Below are positions 1 through 9,317 of a DNA stretch of 64,000 nt, piece by piece. The notes under the pieces are model-generated. The model made no database searches. It was not told the DNA's origin and saw nothing but the letters and a program-made list of their open reading frames with translations. Position 1 is the stretch's first letter, and each line of letters opens with the position of its first letter. This DNA is from Seribacter sp963934295 (GTDB lineage Bacteria; Verrucomicrobiota; Verrucomicrobiia; Opitutales; Seribacteraceae): contig CAWVXY010000002.1 of NCBI GenBank assembly GCA_963934295.1, positions 98,400 to 162,399 on the forward strand. The letters are read 5' to 3'. The translations under genes were made by a program, and so were the position numbers.

Positions 1-2
1 AA

Positions 3-98
3 GCCGCATCTTCCAAAACCCCAGGTGAGTATAAAAAGCGTTTGGAAATTCCAAAGAGTAAAAGGCTCAATGTAAATATTATTCGTGGCCGAGGTTAA
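3..98 (+). CDS. C-terminal tail of an upstream protein (partial)
   Basis: An open frame enters from the left edge and stops with TAA at 96-98, giving 31 residues ending in IIRGRG. The segment TPGEYKKRL resembles the end of the second helix-turn-helix of AraC-type regulators, where a T-P-x-x-Y-R-x-x-L pattern is common. This is a weak identification from nine residues. The frame stops one base before the TTG start chosen for the next gene, as expected for tightly packed co-directional genes. A second open frame (1-75) also reaches the edge, but its composition is less protein-like. Confidence 0.4.
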   Translation, partial: AASSKTPGEYKKRLEIPKSKRLNVNIIRGRG

Positions 99-99
99 T

Positions 100-993
100 T
101 TGCGATTAAAAATACTTCTTTTACTCTTTCTTTTTCTTTCCCCGTTATGGGGGCAGGATGTAGTTCGGGTTGCGAGTTTTAACCTAAGGAATTATCTTTC
201 TTGCGATCGAATAGTTGAAGGGAAATGGCGACCTGATTATCCAAAGCCGGAGATTGAGAAAAAAGCGGTTCGTTCGATTATTCGTTCAGTCAATCCGGAT
301 ATTTTAGCTATTCAAGAAATGGGAGACTATCCATACATGGTCGAACTTTGGATGGATTTGAATACCACTGGCGGACCATATTATCCTTATGCCGTTTGGA
401 TGCCTAATGAGGGGGAAGGGGAGGTTCGGCATCTCGCATTTCTTAGCAAATATCCGCCCGTTTCAATTGTTAAGCATACGGATGTGTCGTTTTCTTATTT
501 TGACGGGGTGGAACATTCGGGAAGAGGATTATTGGAGATGACATTTTGTCCTCATGGGACCAATTTTCATATTTTCAACCTCCATTTGAAAAGTATGTGG
601 ACCGAGCGTAAAGATGACCCACAAGCCAAAATAAGAAGGGAAAAAGAAGCACGTGTGATGCGCGACCTTATCCGTAAAAAATATCCACCTGATAGTAAAT
701 CAGAATATTTGATTGTGGGAGATTTTAATGACCATAAAAATTCTGCACCTTTGAGGAGGTTTACAACGGTGAATGAAACCGTTTTATCTAGTATGATTCC
801 ATGTTTTGATTCTCGTGGGCATTTATGGACACATTATTTTAAAAAACAGGATAGTTATTCGAGAATTGATTATATTTTGGCAAACCCGACGATGACCAAG
901 AGATTTATTCCAAAATCCGGATGGATCATTGATTCAGAAGAAAGTAAATTTGCTTCTGATCACAGATTGATCTACGCAGATTTTTCTTTTTGA
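100..993 (+). CDS. Secreted endonuclease/exonuclease/phosphatase (EEP) family hydrolase
   Basis: Metal-dependent phosphoesterase of the DNase I-like EEP fold, 297 residues, probably exported. Residues 1-18 form a leucine-rich signal peptide. The family motifs are in order: SFNLRNYL (Asn28), IQEMGDY (Glu73), LHLKS (His162), VGDFND (Asp208, Asn210) and the terminal SDHRLI (Asp287, His288), so the active site looks complete. The substrate cannot be read from sequence; family members cleave nucleic acids, phosphoinositides or sphingomyelin. A GTG at 85 is also in frame, but TTG at 100 is preferred because GAGG at 91-94 lies five bases before it, the signal peptide then begins MRLKILLLL, and the upstream reading frame ends just before it. 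Confidence 0.8.
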   Translation: MRLKILLLLFLFLSPLWGQDVVRVASFNLRNYLSCDRIVEGKWRPDYPKPEIEKKAVRSIIRSVNPDILAIQEMGDYPYMVELWMDLNTTGGPYYPYAVWMPNEGEGEVRHLAFLSKYPPVSIVKHTDVSFSYFDGVEHSGRGLLEMTFCPHGTNFHIFNLHLKSMWTERKDDPQAKIRREKEARVMRDLIRKKYPPDSKSEYLIVGDFNDHKNSAPLRRFTTVNETVLSSMIPCFDSRGHLWTHYFKKQDSYSRIDYILANPTMTKRFIPKSGWIIDSEESKFASDHRLIYADFSF

Positions 994-1007
994 CCCTGTT
1001 TCATAAA

Positions 1008-2459
1008 TTAGCTCTTCCACAAATTATTCTTTTCAATCATTTGAGTGACGCAGGGAGGTAAACTATCTTTCCACCCATCTGTTCGATTTCGAACAAGTTC
1101 AAATATATCTCTGGAAAATAAGTTCATATTAGATCGGTCGCAATTTTCGATGGTTATAAGAAATCCGTTTTCACGAATATATTTATACAAATTCCGCAGA
1201 TTACTTGCGACAAGAAGGTTATCGATTGTAACTAAACCATCATCATCGATCTCTGTTTCCACATTGTCCCCCACACCCATTTGTTTGCTGTATCGTTCGA
1301 AATTTTTCAATTCGATGGGGTAGGCATAAATTTTTACATTATCTTTAAAAAGTTTTCCAAATGCTTCAAGAATCCCGCCTTCCAATTTTGAATAATAATC
1401 CTCTTTAAAAATATCGGCTAAGTTATTTAAGCCCAAAACCAAACCTATTGGATTTCTTACATAACGACGAAGGTATGAGGAAAGTTTGAAGTATTCAAGG
1501 TAGTTGGATACCAACACTCCATATCCACAGGAGTTGATTACTTCAATTCGAGCAATAAAATCTTTATAGTCTATGTCTCCTTCATTTAATAAACTGCGAA
1601 GCGTCAATTCCATAAATACTTCCACCCCCCCTTCTTCCACATCCTCTCTCGCTACAAATTGAGACTTTGCTTTTTCAAGCATATCTAAGTTTACCTTGGT
1701 CAATGGTCTAAAACTTCCTCGTTCAATTAGGCATGCTTTCTTGTAAAGCTTCTCCGCCGGTTGTACCACATGACCTGATTCATTAAACATTACTGCGTGG
1801 GTAAGTCCTTTCTCTGCTAACTTCAGGCAGAGGATACGGTTGTCAACAACCTCGAAGGACGGGCCATTGAATTCGATCATATCCACTTCTATACGATTTT
1901 CTCCGATACTATCAGTTAGACTTTCAATAAATGAGTCTGGATTTCCGCTTAGGTGCATTGCTCCATAGACTAAATTGACCCCCAGTATTCCAATAGCTTC
2001 CTGTTGTAGTTGGTTATCCGTATCCAGCATGCGCACATGAAGAATAATATCGTGGTGGGGTGATAGAGGAGAGATTTGAAACCGTATGCCCATCCAACCG
2101 TGGCATTCATTAGTTTTGCTGTAATTTAGAGCTGAAACGGTGTTAGAAAATGCAAAAAAAGTGCTTTGTTCCCCTCGTGCTTCGGATAAGCGTTCATCTA
2201 AAAGCCCATATTCATGAGCCATCATTTGGACCAATCTTTTTCGAGATACATAACGTCCAGCTTCTCCATAAATCGCATCACTGAATTTCATGTCGTATGC
2301 AGAAATTGTCTTTGCTACCGTTCCGGCAGCACCACCAGCTTGAAAAAAGTGGCGTGCAACTTCTTGTCCTGCACCAATTTCCGCAAATGTGCCATACTTG
2401 GATGAATCTAAGTTTACGCGAAGCGCTTTACGTTCCGCTGTGAGTTCTTGTTCTGTCAT
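1008..2459 (-). CDS. Conserved protein of unknown function, about 480 residues
   Basis: I do not recognise a domain with a known activity. The protein has 483 residues from the ATG at 2459 (MTEQELTAERKALRV); an in-frame upstream start would add 13 residues with no ribosome-binding support. It has no signal peptide or membrane segment and looks cytosolic. The N-terminal region (KYGTFAEIGAGQEVARHFF, then GGAAGTVAKTISAYDM) looks strongly conserved in style. I recall related proteins carrying conflicting automatic labels such as TonB receptor or nicotinate-nucleotide adenylyltransferase; nothing here supports either, since there is no plug or barrel and no HxGH nucleotidyltransferase motif. It is divergent from sppA with about 90 bases between the starts. 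Confidence 0.75.
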   Translation of the reverse strand: MTEQELTAERKALRVNLDSSKYGTFAEIGAGQEVARHFFQAGGAAGTVAKTISAYDMKFSDAIYGEAGRYVSRKRLVQMMAHEYGLLDERLSEARGEQSTFFAFSNTVSALNYSKTNECHGWMGIRFQISPLSPHHDIILHVRMLDTDNQLQQEAIGILGVNLVYGAMHLSGNPDSFIESLTDSIGENRIEVDMIEFNGPSFEVVDNRILCLKLAEKGLTHAVMFNESGHVVQPAEKLYKKACLIERGSFRPLTKVNLDMLEKAKSQFVAREDVEEGGVEVFMELTLRSLLNEGDIDYKDFIARIEVINSCGYGVLVSNYLEYFKLSSYLRRYVRNPIGLVLGLNNLADIFKEDYYSKLEGGILEAFGKLFKDNVKIYAYPIELKNFERYSKQMGVGDNVETEIDDDGLVTIDNLLVASNLRNLYKYIRENGFLITIENCDRSNMNLFSRDIFELVRNRTDGWKDSLPPCVTQMIEKNNLWKS

Positions 2460-2549
2460 AGTTAATGAATAAATGTGTATTTTTTTCGATACAGGCAAAG
2501 TTTTTCTTCGACCTTATCCAAAAAGAGGTATTTTCTTGGCAAAACTTTT

Positions 2550-4391
2550 ATGAAATCCTTTTTTAAAGATGTGTTTAAGAGAATGGCGGTGACATTGGTC
2601 TCAACCATTCTTTTTGTGTTGTTTTCGATTTTCCTTTTTCAGTCAGTCATTTCGTCCTTTTTTCAGGAGCAAAAAGAAGAACCTATTGAGGGTTCATTTC
2701 TTGTTCTAGATTTATCCATGAATTTAACTGATCGTCCGTCGGGTTTAGATCTTGAGGATTTAACCCGTGAGGCATTAACAAATGAAAGGAAGCCTCCCAA
2801 CTTTCATTTACGAGAAATTATTTTGGCCGTTAAGAAAGCTGCAACTGACCCAAGTATTCGAGGAATATTCATTGAAGGCGGTTTTATGCCTGACGGCTAT
2901 GGATGTGGATATGGTGCGATTAAGGAGCTTCTTTTTACCATTGAATCATTCAAGGAATCAGGCAAGCAGGTGATTGGCTTTTATTCAGACCCAACTCAAT
3001 TAGATTATTTGGTTTATTCAATCTGCGATGAATTACATATGAACCCAAGTGGAACTTTAATTTTAAATGGGTTAGCGAATGAACAAATTTTTCTAGCCGA
3101 AGCTTTTGAGAAATACGGAGTGGGTATTCAAGTTGTCCGAGTTGGAGAATTTAAAGGTGCAGTTGAGCCATTTATTTCCACAGCATTTAGTGATGAAAAT
3201 CGTCTACAAATATCCCGACTGCTTGATTTACGTTGGGATGATTATTTAGATACGATTTCCCGTAACCGAGGTTTAGACGAATCAGAATTAAAGTTTTTAT
3301 TGGATCAAAATTTTCTCTTAAGTCCCGAAGTCTGTAAGCAGGTCGGTCTAGTGGATCAAGTTTCCTCGTATAGTGAAATGCTTGACCGGCTTAAAACTTT
3401 AGGGAAAGAAGATAGAGATACCGAAGAATTTGCCCGGGTTAAATTGATTGATTATGTGGATCGTCCACTATCTTCTTCTGATATTGAAGGTAAGGAAGAG
3501 AACAAGGGGGCTCAAATTGCGGTGGTATATGTAGAGGGAGCCATTATGGATGGAATGGGCGATGATGGTGTTTCTGTTGGTGGTGGAGAGATTGCTAAGC
3601 GAATTAGAGAAGTGTCAAAGGACGATAGCTTCAAGGGGTTGGTATTGAGAGTAAATAGCCCAGGGGGTAGTGTCTCGGGGTCGGATGCTATATTAAGCGA
3701 AATTACTCGAATAAAGGAGAAGGGTATGCCTGTGATTGTATCAATGGGAGCCGTTGCTGCTTCGGGGGGATATTGGATTTCGATGGATTCAGATAAAATA
3801 TTTGCGGGAGAACAAACGATAACTGGGTCGATTGGCGTTTTTGGGCTTATTCCCAATCTTAAAAAGATGGCTGAAGGTTTTGGCATACACTGGGATGTGG
3901 TAAAGACCCACACATCGGCTGACATCATGAGTGTATCCCGAGCCAAATCCGATTTGGAACTTGAGGTCGTACAGAATCATGTTGAGCGAATTTATGACCG
4001 ATTTTTGAATCTTGTTAGCGAAAATAGAGATTTAAATGTAACTCGGATTAGTGAAATTGCCCAAGGTCGTGTTTGGATGGGAGTGGATGCACATGAACTG
4101 GGATTAGTTGATGAATTAGGTGGTCTTGAGGATGCAATTAAATTCGCTGCTGAGACAGCAGGAGTCACCGAGTATAAAGTTGAAGAGTTTCCCAAGGTGA
4201 AGAATTCTTTCGATCTTTTAGAGGATGTCCTCCAAGTTAAATATAATAACCACAGAATTGCTCGAGTTTCTACCAGTTGGGAAGATATAATTGAAAAAAC
4301 AACATTTTTCATTAACCAAGTCAGGCATTTTAACGATCCAAGAAATTCTTACTCTTTACTTCCATGGTATCGTGGAAGGTTTGGCTTTTAA
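2550..4391 (+). CDS. sppA: Signal peptide peptidase SppA, long (67K) form
   Basis: Membrane-bound serine protease with a Ser/Lys dyad that degrades cleaved signal peptides in the cytoplasmic membrane. It has 613 residues from ATG 2550, matching the two-domain bacterial form. A single N-terminal membrane anchor spans about residues 12-36. The general-base lysine is Lys202 in GEFKGAVEPF in the first half. The nucleophile is Ser405 in AVAASGGYW in the second half, preceded by the NSPGGSVSGSD loop. In E. coli SppA the equivalents are Lys209 and Ser409. An in-frame start at 2475 would put 25 unrelated residues before the anchor and is rejected. sufT follows 32 bases downstream on the same strand. 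Confidence 0.93.
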   Translation: MKSFFKDVFKRMAVTLVSTILFVLFSIFLFQSVISSFFQEQKEEPIEGSFLVLDLSMNLTDRPSGLDLEDLTREALTNERKPPNFHLREIILAVKKAATDPSIRGIFIEGGFMPDGYGCGYGAIKELLFTIESFKESGKQVIGFYSDPTQLDYLVYSICDELHMNPSGTLILNGLANEQIFLAEAFEKYGVGIQVVRVGEFKGAVEPFISTAFSDENRLQISRLLDLRWDDYLDTISRNRGLDESELKFLLDQNFLLSPEVCKQVGLVDQVSSYSEMLDRLKTLGKEDRDTEEFARVKLIDYVDRPLSSSDIEGKEENKGAQIAVVYVEGAIMDGMGDDGVSVGGGEIAKRIREVSKDDSFKGLVLRVNSPGGSVSGSDAILSEITRIKEKGMPVIVSMGAVAASGGYWISMDSDKIFAGEQTITGSIGVFGLIPNLKKMAEGFGIHWDVVKTHTSADIMSVSRAKSDLELEVVQNHVERIYDRFLNLVSENRDLNVTRISEIAQGRVWMGVDAHELGLVDELGGLEDAIKFAAETAGVTEYKVEEFPKVKNSFDLLEDVLQVKYNNHRIARVSTSWEDIIEKTTFFINQVRHFNDPRNSYSLLPWYRGRFGF

Positions 4392-4423
4392 ATATTATCC
4401 TTAACCCTTTTAACCCTGTATTC

Positions 4424-4969
4424 ATGAAAAAAGAAGTTACCTTACTCAAAAATTGTGCTGCGACAATCATCCCTGCCGGAGATGAAGTTATCCTTGCTGA
4501 AGGGCAAACCTACAGCATTGCTCAGTCTCTCGGTGGTTCAGTTACGCTGAGAGATGCTAATGGGATGTACCGGGTAGGGGAGGGCGAATTGTCTGCTCTC
4601 GGGGAGGAGATAAAAAATGAAGTTGAGCGGGATCGTGAAGTGAAGTCTCCTGATAAGTCATTTAGCGAGGAAGTTGTATGGGAAGCATTGAGCGGTTGTT
4701 ACGACCCTGAAATCCCGGTGAATATTGTTGATCTCGGATTGGTTTACGATTTGAAAATTAGCGGACAAGATAACTTGAGGAAGGTTGAGGTTAAAATGAC
4801 TTTGACTGCACAAGGATGTGGTATGGGACCGGTAATTGCGGACGATGCCAAGACACGGATTGAAGCACTTTCTCAGGTAAGTGAAGTTTCTGTTGATATC
4901 GTTTGGGATCCACCATGGAATCCAAGAATGATGTCGGCTGAAGGAAAAAGAGTTCTTGGATTGGAATAG
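4424..4969 (+). CDS. sufT: SufT-type Fe-S cluster maturation protein (MIP18/DUF59 family)
   Basis: Accessory factor for iron-sulfur protein maturation. The C-terminal half is a MIP18/DUF59 domain with the signature CYDPEIPVNIVDLGLVYD around Cys92 and the second cysteine motif QGCGMGP at Cys132. The N-terminal 80 residues form the extension that separates the long SufT form from short PaaD/MIP18 proteins. The product is 181 residues from ATG 4424; the longer frame from 4364 would overlap sppA and adds unrelated residues. In many genomes sufT sits in the suf operon, but here it stands alone behind sppA. Confidence 0.85.
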   Translation: MKKEVTLLKNCAATIIPAGDEVILAEGQTYSIAQSLGGSVTLRDANGMYRVGEGELSALGEEIKNEVERDREVKSPDKSFSEEVVWEALSGCYDPEIPVNIVDLGLVYDLKISGQDNLRKVEVKMTLTAQGCGMGPVIADDAKTRIEALSQVSEVSVDIVWDPPWNPRMMSAEGKRVLGLE

Positions 4970-4995
4970 TTTACTTCAGAGTATATGGCTCAACC

Positions 4996-6228
4996 CTACC
5001 TTTTAAGATCATAACATAGAATATATTCCTGATCTCGGAGGTATAGTTTACCATCACATATCACTGGGTGTGTCCATATCCTGCCTTTGGGGTTTCTTTT
5101 TTTGGTTTGCGGGTTGATGGTGAATTCTCCGTGAGTTTTCCATCCATTTGGACTTGCCTCAATAAGAATTACTTTTCCATCTCCTTCTCCTTGGCAATAA
5201 AAGCGTTTGTCTGCATAAGCGATTGCTCCTTTCCCAAGAGTCTTCTTTTCGTTCCAGACAAGTTCGCCAGTCTTGAAGTCTTGGCATGCCCATCCAACGC
5301 CGTCTGAATATCCGTATAAATATTCTCCTACCTTAATGACTCCACCATGATGATTTTTCATCACTTTATTTTCGTATACATCCGAAGGATAGTTTTTACC
5401 TAAATCAATTAATTTACAACCCACGCCATAGCCGGCAGTTATGTATACATAGCCCTCTGAAAAAATAGGAGTAGGGATTACCGCAACTTTTCCGGGCCAA
5501 GATGATTTCCATAAAATCGACCCATTTTTAGGATCTACTCCAACGACATTTTTCATGACTAGTTGAACATATTGAGTTTGTCCACGATGCGTTATGGATA
5601 TGGGAGACGAATATTGTGCACCATCAGTGAAATTAGTTGTTCTCCAAATCGTTTTTCCTGAATTTGCGTCAAGGGCAGCTAGTGTGCCTTCCTTTCCGCC
5701 AGGAGTACAAATTATTTTACCATTATCAATGAGAACGGACTCCGTGTAACCCCATCCAGGAACTTTGCCTCCAAGATCTTGAACTAAGCTTTTTTGCCAT
5801 AATTTTTTTCCTGATTTTATATCAACGCAGACCAAGTTACCTTTTCCCCCCAATGCATATACTTTTTTACCTGAGACTGAAGGACTCATCCGGGGACCAT
5901 CTCCCCAACCATTGGTTAATAGCTCACCCACTTTGAGCGACCATAGTTTTTTTCCGGAATTTGCATTGAAGGCCAGAAGGGATTCTGACTTATCGAATGC
6001 ACCCATTGTAAAAAGTATACCATCTTGTATTGTGAAACCTGAATAACCTAAACCTGCCTGATCTGAGACCCAAAGTTTATTTGGACCATCACTAGGCCAT
6101 TCTTGAAGAAGCCCTGTTTCCTTTGTTACTCCGTCTCGTAGCTCACCACGCCAAGATGGCCAATTAGTTGCCAAGAGTGAAAAGTATGAAGATAAAATAA
6201 ACGATGTAGTGAGTATAAAGAATTTCAT
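4996..6228 (-). CDS. Secreted PQQ-type beta-propeller protein
   Basis: A 410-residue exported protein. Residues 1-20 are a signal peptide ending near SLLA-TNW. The mature part starts NWPSWRGELRDG, the usual opening of Verrucomicrobia and Planctomycetes PQQ-like propellers. It then repeats blades of the form GKKVYALGGKGNLVCVD followed by SGKKLWQ. No calcium/PQQ catalytic residues can be assigned, so a structural or binding role is as likely as an enzyme. It lies downstream of the Gfo/Idh gene on the same strand with a stem-loop in the 124-base gap, so it may be a separate transcript. A second propeller of this type lies at 42708-43904. Confidence 0.8.
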   Translation of the reverse strand: MKFFILTTSFILSSYFSLLATNWPSWRGELRDGVTKETGLLQEWPSDGPNKLWVSDQAGLGYSGFTIQDGILFTMGAFDKSESLLAFNANSGKKLWSLKVGELLTNGWGDGPRMSPSVSGKKVYALGGKGNLVCVDIKSGKKLWQKSLVQDLGGKVPGWGYTESVLIDNGKIICTPGGKEGTLAALDANSGKTIWRTTNFTDGAQYSSPISITHRGQTQYVQLVMKNVVGVDPKNGSILWKSSWPGKVAVIPTPIFSEGYVYITAGYGVGCKLIDLGKNYPSDVYENKVMKNHHGGVIKVGEYLYGYSDGVGWACQDFKTGELVWNEKKTLGKGAIAYADKRFYCQGEGDGKVILIEASPNGWKTHGEFTINPQTKKRNPKGRIWTHPVICDGKLYLRDQEYILCYDLKR

Positions 6229-6300
6229 ATTATATGTATCTTGTTCCCAAATTTAAAAGGGCAAGAACAAACAATATTTATTTACAATATTATAAAGCAA

Positions 6301-6326
6301 GAAGGAGCCACTTTCGTGACTCCTTC
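6301..6326 (-). terminator. Likely terminator after the Gfo/Idh gene
   Basis: Read on the minus strand, an 11-bp stem with one G.U pair encloses a GAAA tetraloop (GAAGGAGTCAC / GTGGCTCCTTC). A T-rich but imperfect run follows. It lies 27 bases after the Gfo/Idh stop codon. Confidence 0.55.
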
Positions 6327-6352
6327 AATGTAGGAAAATTTTTAAAAATAGC

Positions 6353-7525
6353 TTACTTCGCTTTGATTTTACCAACTTTTTTCCATCGACCTGATTTTGC
6401 TGAATCAAGCACAGCTTCACAGATATATTGGGTTTCGAGAGCGTCGCGGAAATCGGGACGGTTTGGACGTTTCTTACGGGACCCAAAACCATCCACAAAA
6501 TCTGCAAATTGATTAATAAAGCTGTGCTCATATCCGATGTTTAGACCAGGTACCCACCATTTATCCATATATGGATGCTCGCCGCCATTATCACTCACAT
6601 GAATTGAACGCCAACCACGGGTCTTTGCGTCTTCCTTGTCATAGTCATAGTATTCAAGCCTATGCAAGTCGTGTAAATCCCATGCCAGGGATCCATCGGC
6701 ACCATTGATCTCTAGGGTATATAATGCTTTGTGACCACGTGCATAACGGGTTGATTCAAAAATCGCCAAAGATCCGTTAGCAAATCGAGCAAGGAAGGCA
6801 CAGGCATCGTCAATGGTAACTTTTTGTTTCTTACCTGTCTTAGCATGTACACGCTCTTTAACAAATGTTTCGGTCATTGCACTCACCTCTACAATAGGAC
6901 CATTCAACCAAATTGCGGTGTCAATACAGTGTGCGAGAAGATCTCCCGTTACGCCACTGCCAGCTACCTTTGCATCTAATCTCCATAAGCCTTCACCACC
7001 TTGTGGCAAATCTGTATTGATTGTCCAGTCCTGAAGAAAATTCGAACGATAATGATAGATTTTACCGAGTCTTCCTTCTTCAATCATATTTTTAGCAAGA
7101 GAAACTGCAGGGATACGGCGATAGTTGTACCAAACCATGTTTGGTACTTTTGCTTTTTCCACCTCACGAACCATTTCCTCACCTTCCTTACAATTCAATG
7201 CGAGTGGTTTTTCACACAGAATCGCTTTGCCTGCTTTAGCCGCAGCAATTGCGATTTCGTGGTGAACATTATTAGGTGCGGCAATATCAATTACATCGAT
7301 GTCATCTCGATCGATCAGTTTGCGCCAATCTGTTTCAACAGACTCATATCCCCATTGTGATGCGAAAGCTTCTGCACGATCTTTATTGCGTGCACAAACG
7401 GCAGCAAGTTGAGGTTCATATTTTAAATCAAAGAAATTGGGTACTTTACGAAATGCATTCGAATGGGTTCTGCCCATAAAGCCGTAGCCAATTAGTCCGA
7501 TACGTAATGGTTTTTTTGTAGCCAT
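6353..7525 (-). CDS. Gfo/Idh/MocA family NAD(P)-dependent oxidoreductase
   Basis: Sugar or cyclitol dehydrogenase of the glucose-fructose oxidoreductase / inositol dehydrogenase family, 390 residues, cytoplasmic. The N-terminal Rossmann fold has GLIGYGFMGRTH (glycines 10, 13, 15, 18). The family's catalytic-region motif CEKPLAL is at about 104-110, with Lys106 the conserved lysine. The C-terminal half is the alpha/beta substrate domain. There is no Tat or Sec signal, unlike secreted family members. The substrate is unknown. It lies between a sugar-style MFS carrier and a beta-propeller, which fits uptake and oxidation of a sugar or inositol-like compound. Confidence 0.88.
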   Translation of the reverse strand: MATKKPLRIGLIGYGFMGRTHSNAFRKVPNFFDLKYEPQLAAVCARNKDRAEAFASQWGYESVETDWRKLIDRDDIDVIDIAAPNNVHHEIAIAAAKAGKAILCEKPLALNCKEGEEMVREVEKAKVPNMVWYNYRRIPAVSLAKNMIEEGRLGKIYHYRSNFLQDWTINTDLPQGGEGLWRLDAKVAGSGVTGDLLAHCIDTAIWLNGPIVEVSAMTETFVKERVHAKTGKKQKVTIDDACAFLARFANGSLAIFESTRYARGHKALYTLEINGADGSLAWDLHDLHRLEYYDYDKEDAKTRGWRSIHVSDNGGEHPYMDKWWVPGLNIGYEHSFINQFADFVDGFGSRKKRPNRPDFRDALETQYICEAVLDSAKSGRWKKVGKIKAK

Positions 7526-7573
7526 AATATTATGATATGTTGTTAATTAAGATTTAGGGAGAGTGGGAGTCAC

Positions 7574-7607
7574 AAAAAAACCATATCCCAAAGGATATGG
7601 CTTTTTT
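7574..7607 (-). terminator. Rho-independent terminator after the MFS gene
   Basis: Perfect 8-bp stem CCATATCC/GGATATGG (7581-7588 with 7593-7600) and a 4-base loop, flanked by A7 and T7. It is a strong intrinsic terminator on the minus strand and could work in both directions. It lies 25 bases after the MFS stop codon and shows that the Gfo/Idh gene is not simply read through from the carrier gene. Confidence 0.85.
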
Positions 7608-7632
7608 TGTAAAGTTAAATGAAAGAAAACTT

Positions 7633-9198
7633 TTAAAGTTCAACTGGTTTGTAACCCCCTTTATTTTTGAAGTACAAAATTAAGGCGATGTAGCATACCA
7701 ACATGAAGAAGGGAAAGATCGCAACACTGGCTAAAGATCCCTGCTTGCCATTTTGTATACCTTCTTCAACTTTCACCTTGTTTTCTTCAGGTAGTTTTCC
7801 AACTTTTTCGGCATCAATTGCAGTGTATGCACCCAAGAAATAGGTGCTATCATTTGAGATCGATTCGTAAGTTTCAACAGAGGTAGCTTCCTCAACTGAG
7901 GCTTTAATTGAATCTTCAGTCATCTTTCCAATTACTGGACCACCAAGGATTCCAACTGCTAGCATTCCGATACCCGCGATTGCATTAAGGGTTAATGCAC
8001 CTCCTTTTGGGCATTGTTCGGAAACAACGCCAAGCGTGGTCGGCCAAAAGAAAGTCTTTCCAAACCCGTACAGAGTGGCACAGGCAAAAACTGCAAAAAG
8101 ACCTGATGCGGTGCTCAACAAATAGAGCCCAGCAATGGCTAGCACTGCAGATGTTGCTAATAAGCCTAAAGGCCCAAGTTTTGCAACAATTGGACCGGCA
8201 AACCAGAAACGAAGAATCATCATGATTGCAGAGGTGTAAATAAGCACAAGTAGTGGGTGCTGCCCGGCTGCTTTGAGTGGTTCCTCCATAAGTCCAGTGA
8301 TTGCTCCATCGGTACCTAATTCAGTCGTTGCTAACGGAATCATTATGATGCACATGAAAATAAGAAGAGGTCGACCCAAAGATTTGCAGTACAAGCCATA
8401 GGCTACTGTTCCAACTGCGGTTAATCCATAAACCATGTTGTCACTCCAACCAAAAACCATCCCTAATTGACGAAATATAAGGTATCCAGCAATCAGGGCT
8501 CCTATTGCACCAAATTCAGCGAGCATCTCTTTATAGGTGGTTCCAGAGGAAACTCGTTCATTAATAGGAAATCTAGCCTTGAGAAGCATGACTAAGTAAA
8601 CGATGGCAGGGATAGCGATAAGATAAATAAGAATTCTCCAATCTTCTGCAGCCTGTTCACCTAAGACAATAGTAAGAATACCACCGATCACTAATCCGCC
8701 TGGCCACCCAGCATGAAGTATATTCAACCACTTAGTTTTGTCTTTATTAAACATCGTGGCAACCACTGGGTTGATGAAAGCTTCAACCGTACCGTTGCCC
8801 AAACCAAGAATAATGGATCCCATATAAAGCAAGTCATAGGCTTCTGTTTGAGCTGCTTTTAACGCATCTCCAGATAGTCCTTCAGCTGAAACGACACCGT
8901 ATGCTTGAAAAGCTAAGAATGCATAAAGAGCATAGCATATAAAGCTGAATACCATCGCTGCCCGATAACCAATCTGATCGATAATTAAGCTAAAAACAAT
9001 AATACTAATCGCGAATGGCCATATTCCCGCACCAAAGAGGACCTGGCCTTGTACTTGGTCTAAGCCAAATGTAGTTGGCCAAAAAGAAGGATCACCAACC
9101 AAGAATGCTCGGGTAATAAAAGCAAAAGCTGTGGTGATGAGGGCGATAAAGCACCCCCAAAATAATTTCATATCCGGTTCTGAATCTTGACTACTCAT
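7633..9198 (-). CDS. Major facilitator superfamily transporter
   Basis: Inner-membrane secondary carrier of 521 residues. About twelve hydrophobic segments are visible, starting with the helix after MSSQDSEPDMKLFWG. It is longer than the usual 400-450 residues because of an acidic, probably external, loop of about 65 residues before the last helix (roughly residues 425-490, rich in Glu, Ser and Thr). A motif-A-like stretch is present but not canonical. The substrate is unknown. The next gene downstream encodes a Gfo/Idh dehydrogenase, which suggests a sugar, polyol or glycoside. A terminator separates the two genes. Confidence 0.8.
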   Translation of the reverse strand: MSSQDSEPDMKLFWGCFIALITTAFAFITRAFLVGDPSFWPTTFGLDQVQGQVLFGAGIWPFAISIIVFSLIIDQIGYRAAMVFSFICYALYAFLAFQAYGVVSAEGLSGDALKAAQTEAYDLLYMGSIILGLGNGTVEAFINPVVATMFNKDKTKWLNILHAGWPGGLVIGGILTIVLGEQAAEDWRILIYLIAIPAIVYLVMLLKARFPINERVSSGTTYKEMLAEFGAIGALIAGYLIFRQLGMVFGWSDNMVYGLTAVGTVAYGLYCKSLGRPLLIFMCIIMIPLATTELGTDGAITGLMEEPLKAAGQHPLLVLIYTSAIMMILRFWFAGPIVAKLGPLGLLATSAVLAIAGLYLLSTASGLFAVFACATLYGFGKTFFWPTTLGVVSEQCPKGGALTLNAIAGIGMLAVGILGGPVIGKMTEDSIKASVEEATSVETYESISNDSTYFLGAYTAIDAEKVGKLPEENKVKVEEGIQNGKQGSLASVAIFPFFMLVCYIALILYFKNKGGYKPVEL

Positions 9199-9252
9199 GA
9201 TTTTTATGGGCTGTTATGTTAGGCTGTTAATAAGATAAACTTTTATAAGAAT

Positions 9253-9299
9253 TTGCAAAACTTCCATTTTTTGCAAGCCTCAATCATTCGATTAGGCTT
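9253..9299. other. Two adjacent stem-loops between glnS and the MFS gene
   Basis: Plus-strand 9275-9299 folds as AAGCCT/AGGCTT plus AATC/GATT with a single-base bulge and a 4-base loop. Next to it, TTGCAAAA (9253-9260) and TTTTGCAA (9269-9276) form an 8-bp inverted repeat with an 8-base spacer. On the minus strand they follow the glnS stop, so they may end that transcript, although no clean T-run follows. The TTGCAA half-sites could instead be an operator in front of the MFS gene. Confidence 0.35.
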
Positions 9300-9317
9300 C
9301 CGATTTGTACTAAAAGT

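Noticed and set aside
9253..9276. TTGCAAAA/TTTTGCAA as a LacI-type operator
   Set aside because: The half-sites are eight bases apart, unlike the compact LacI/GalR palindrome, and no LacI-type regulator gene is in the window.
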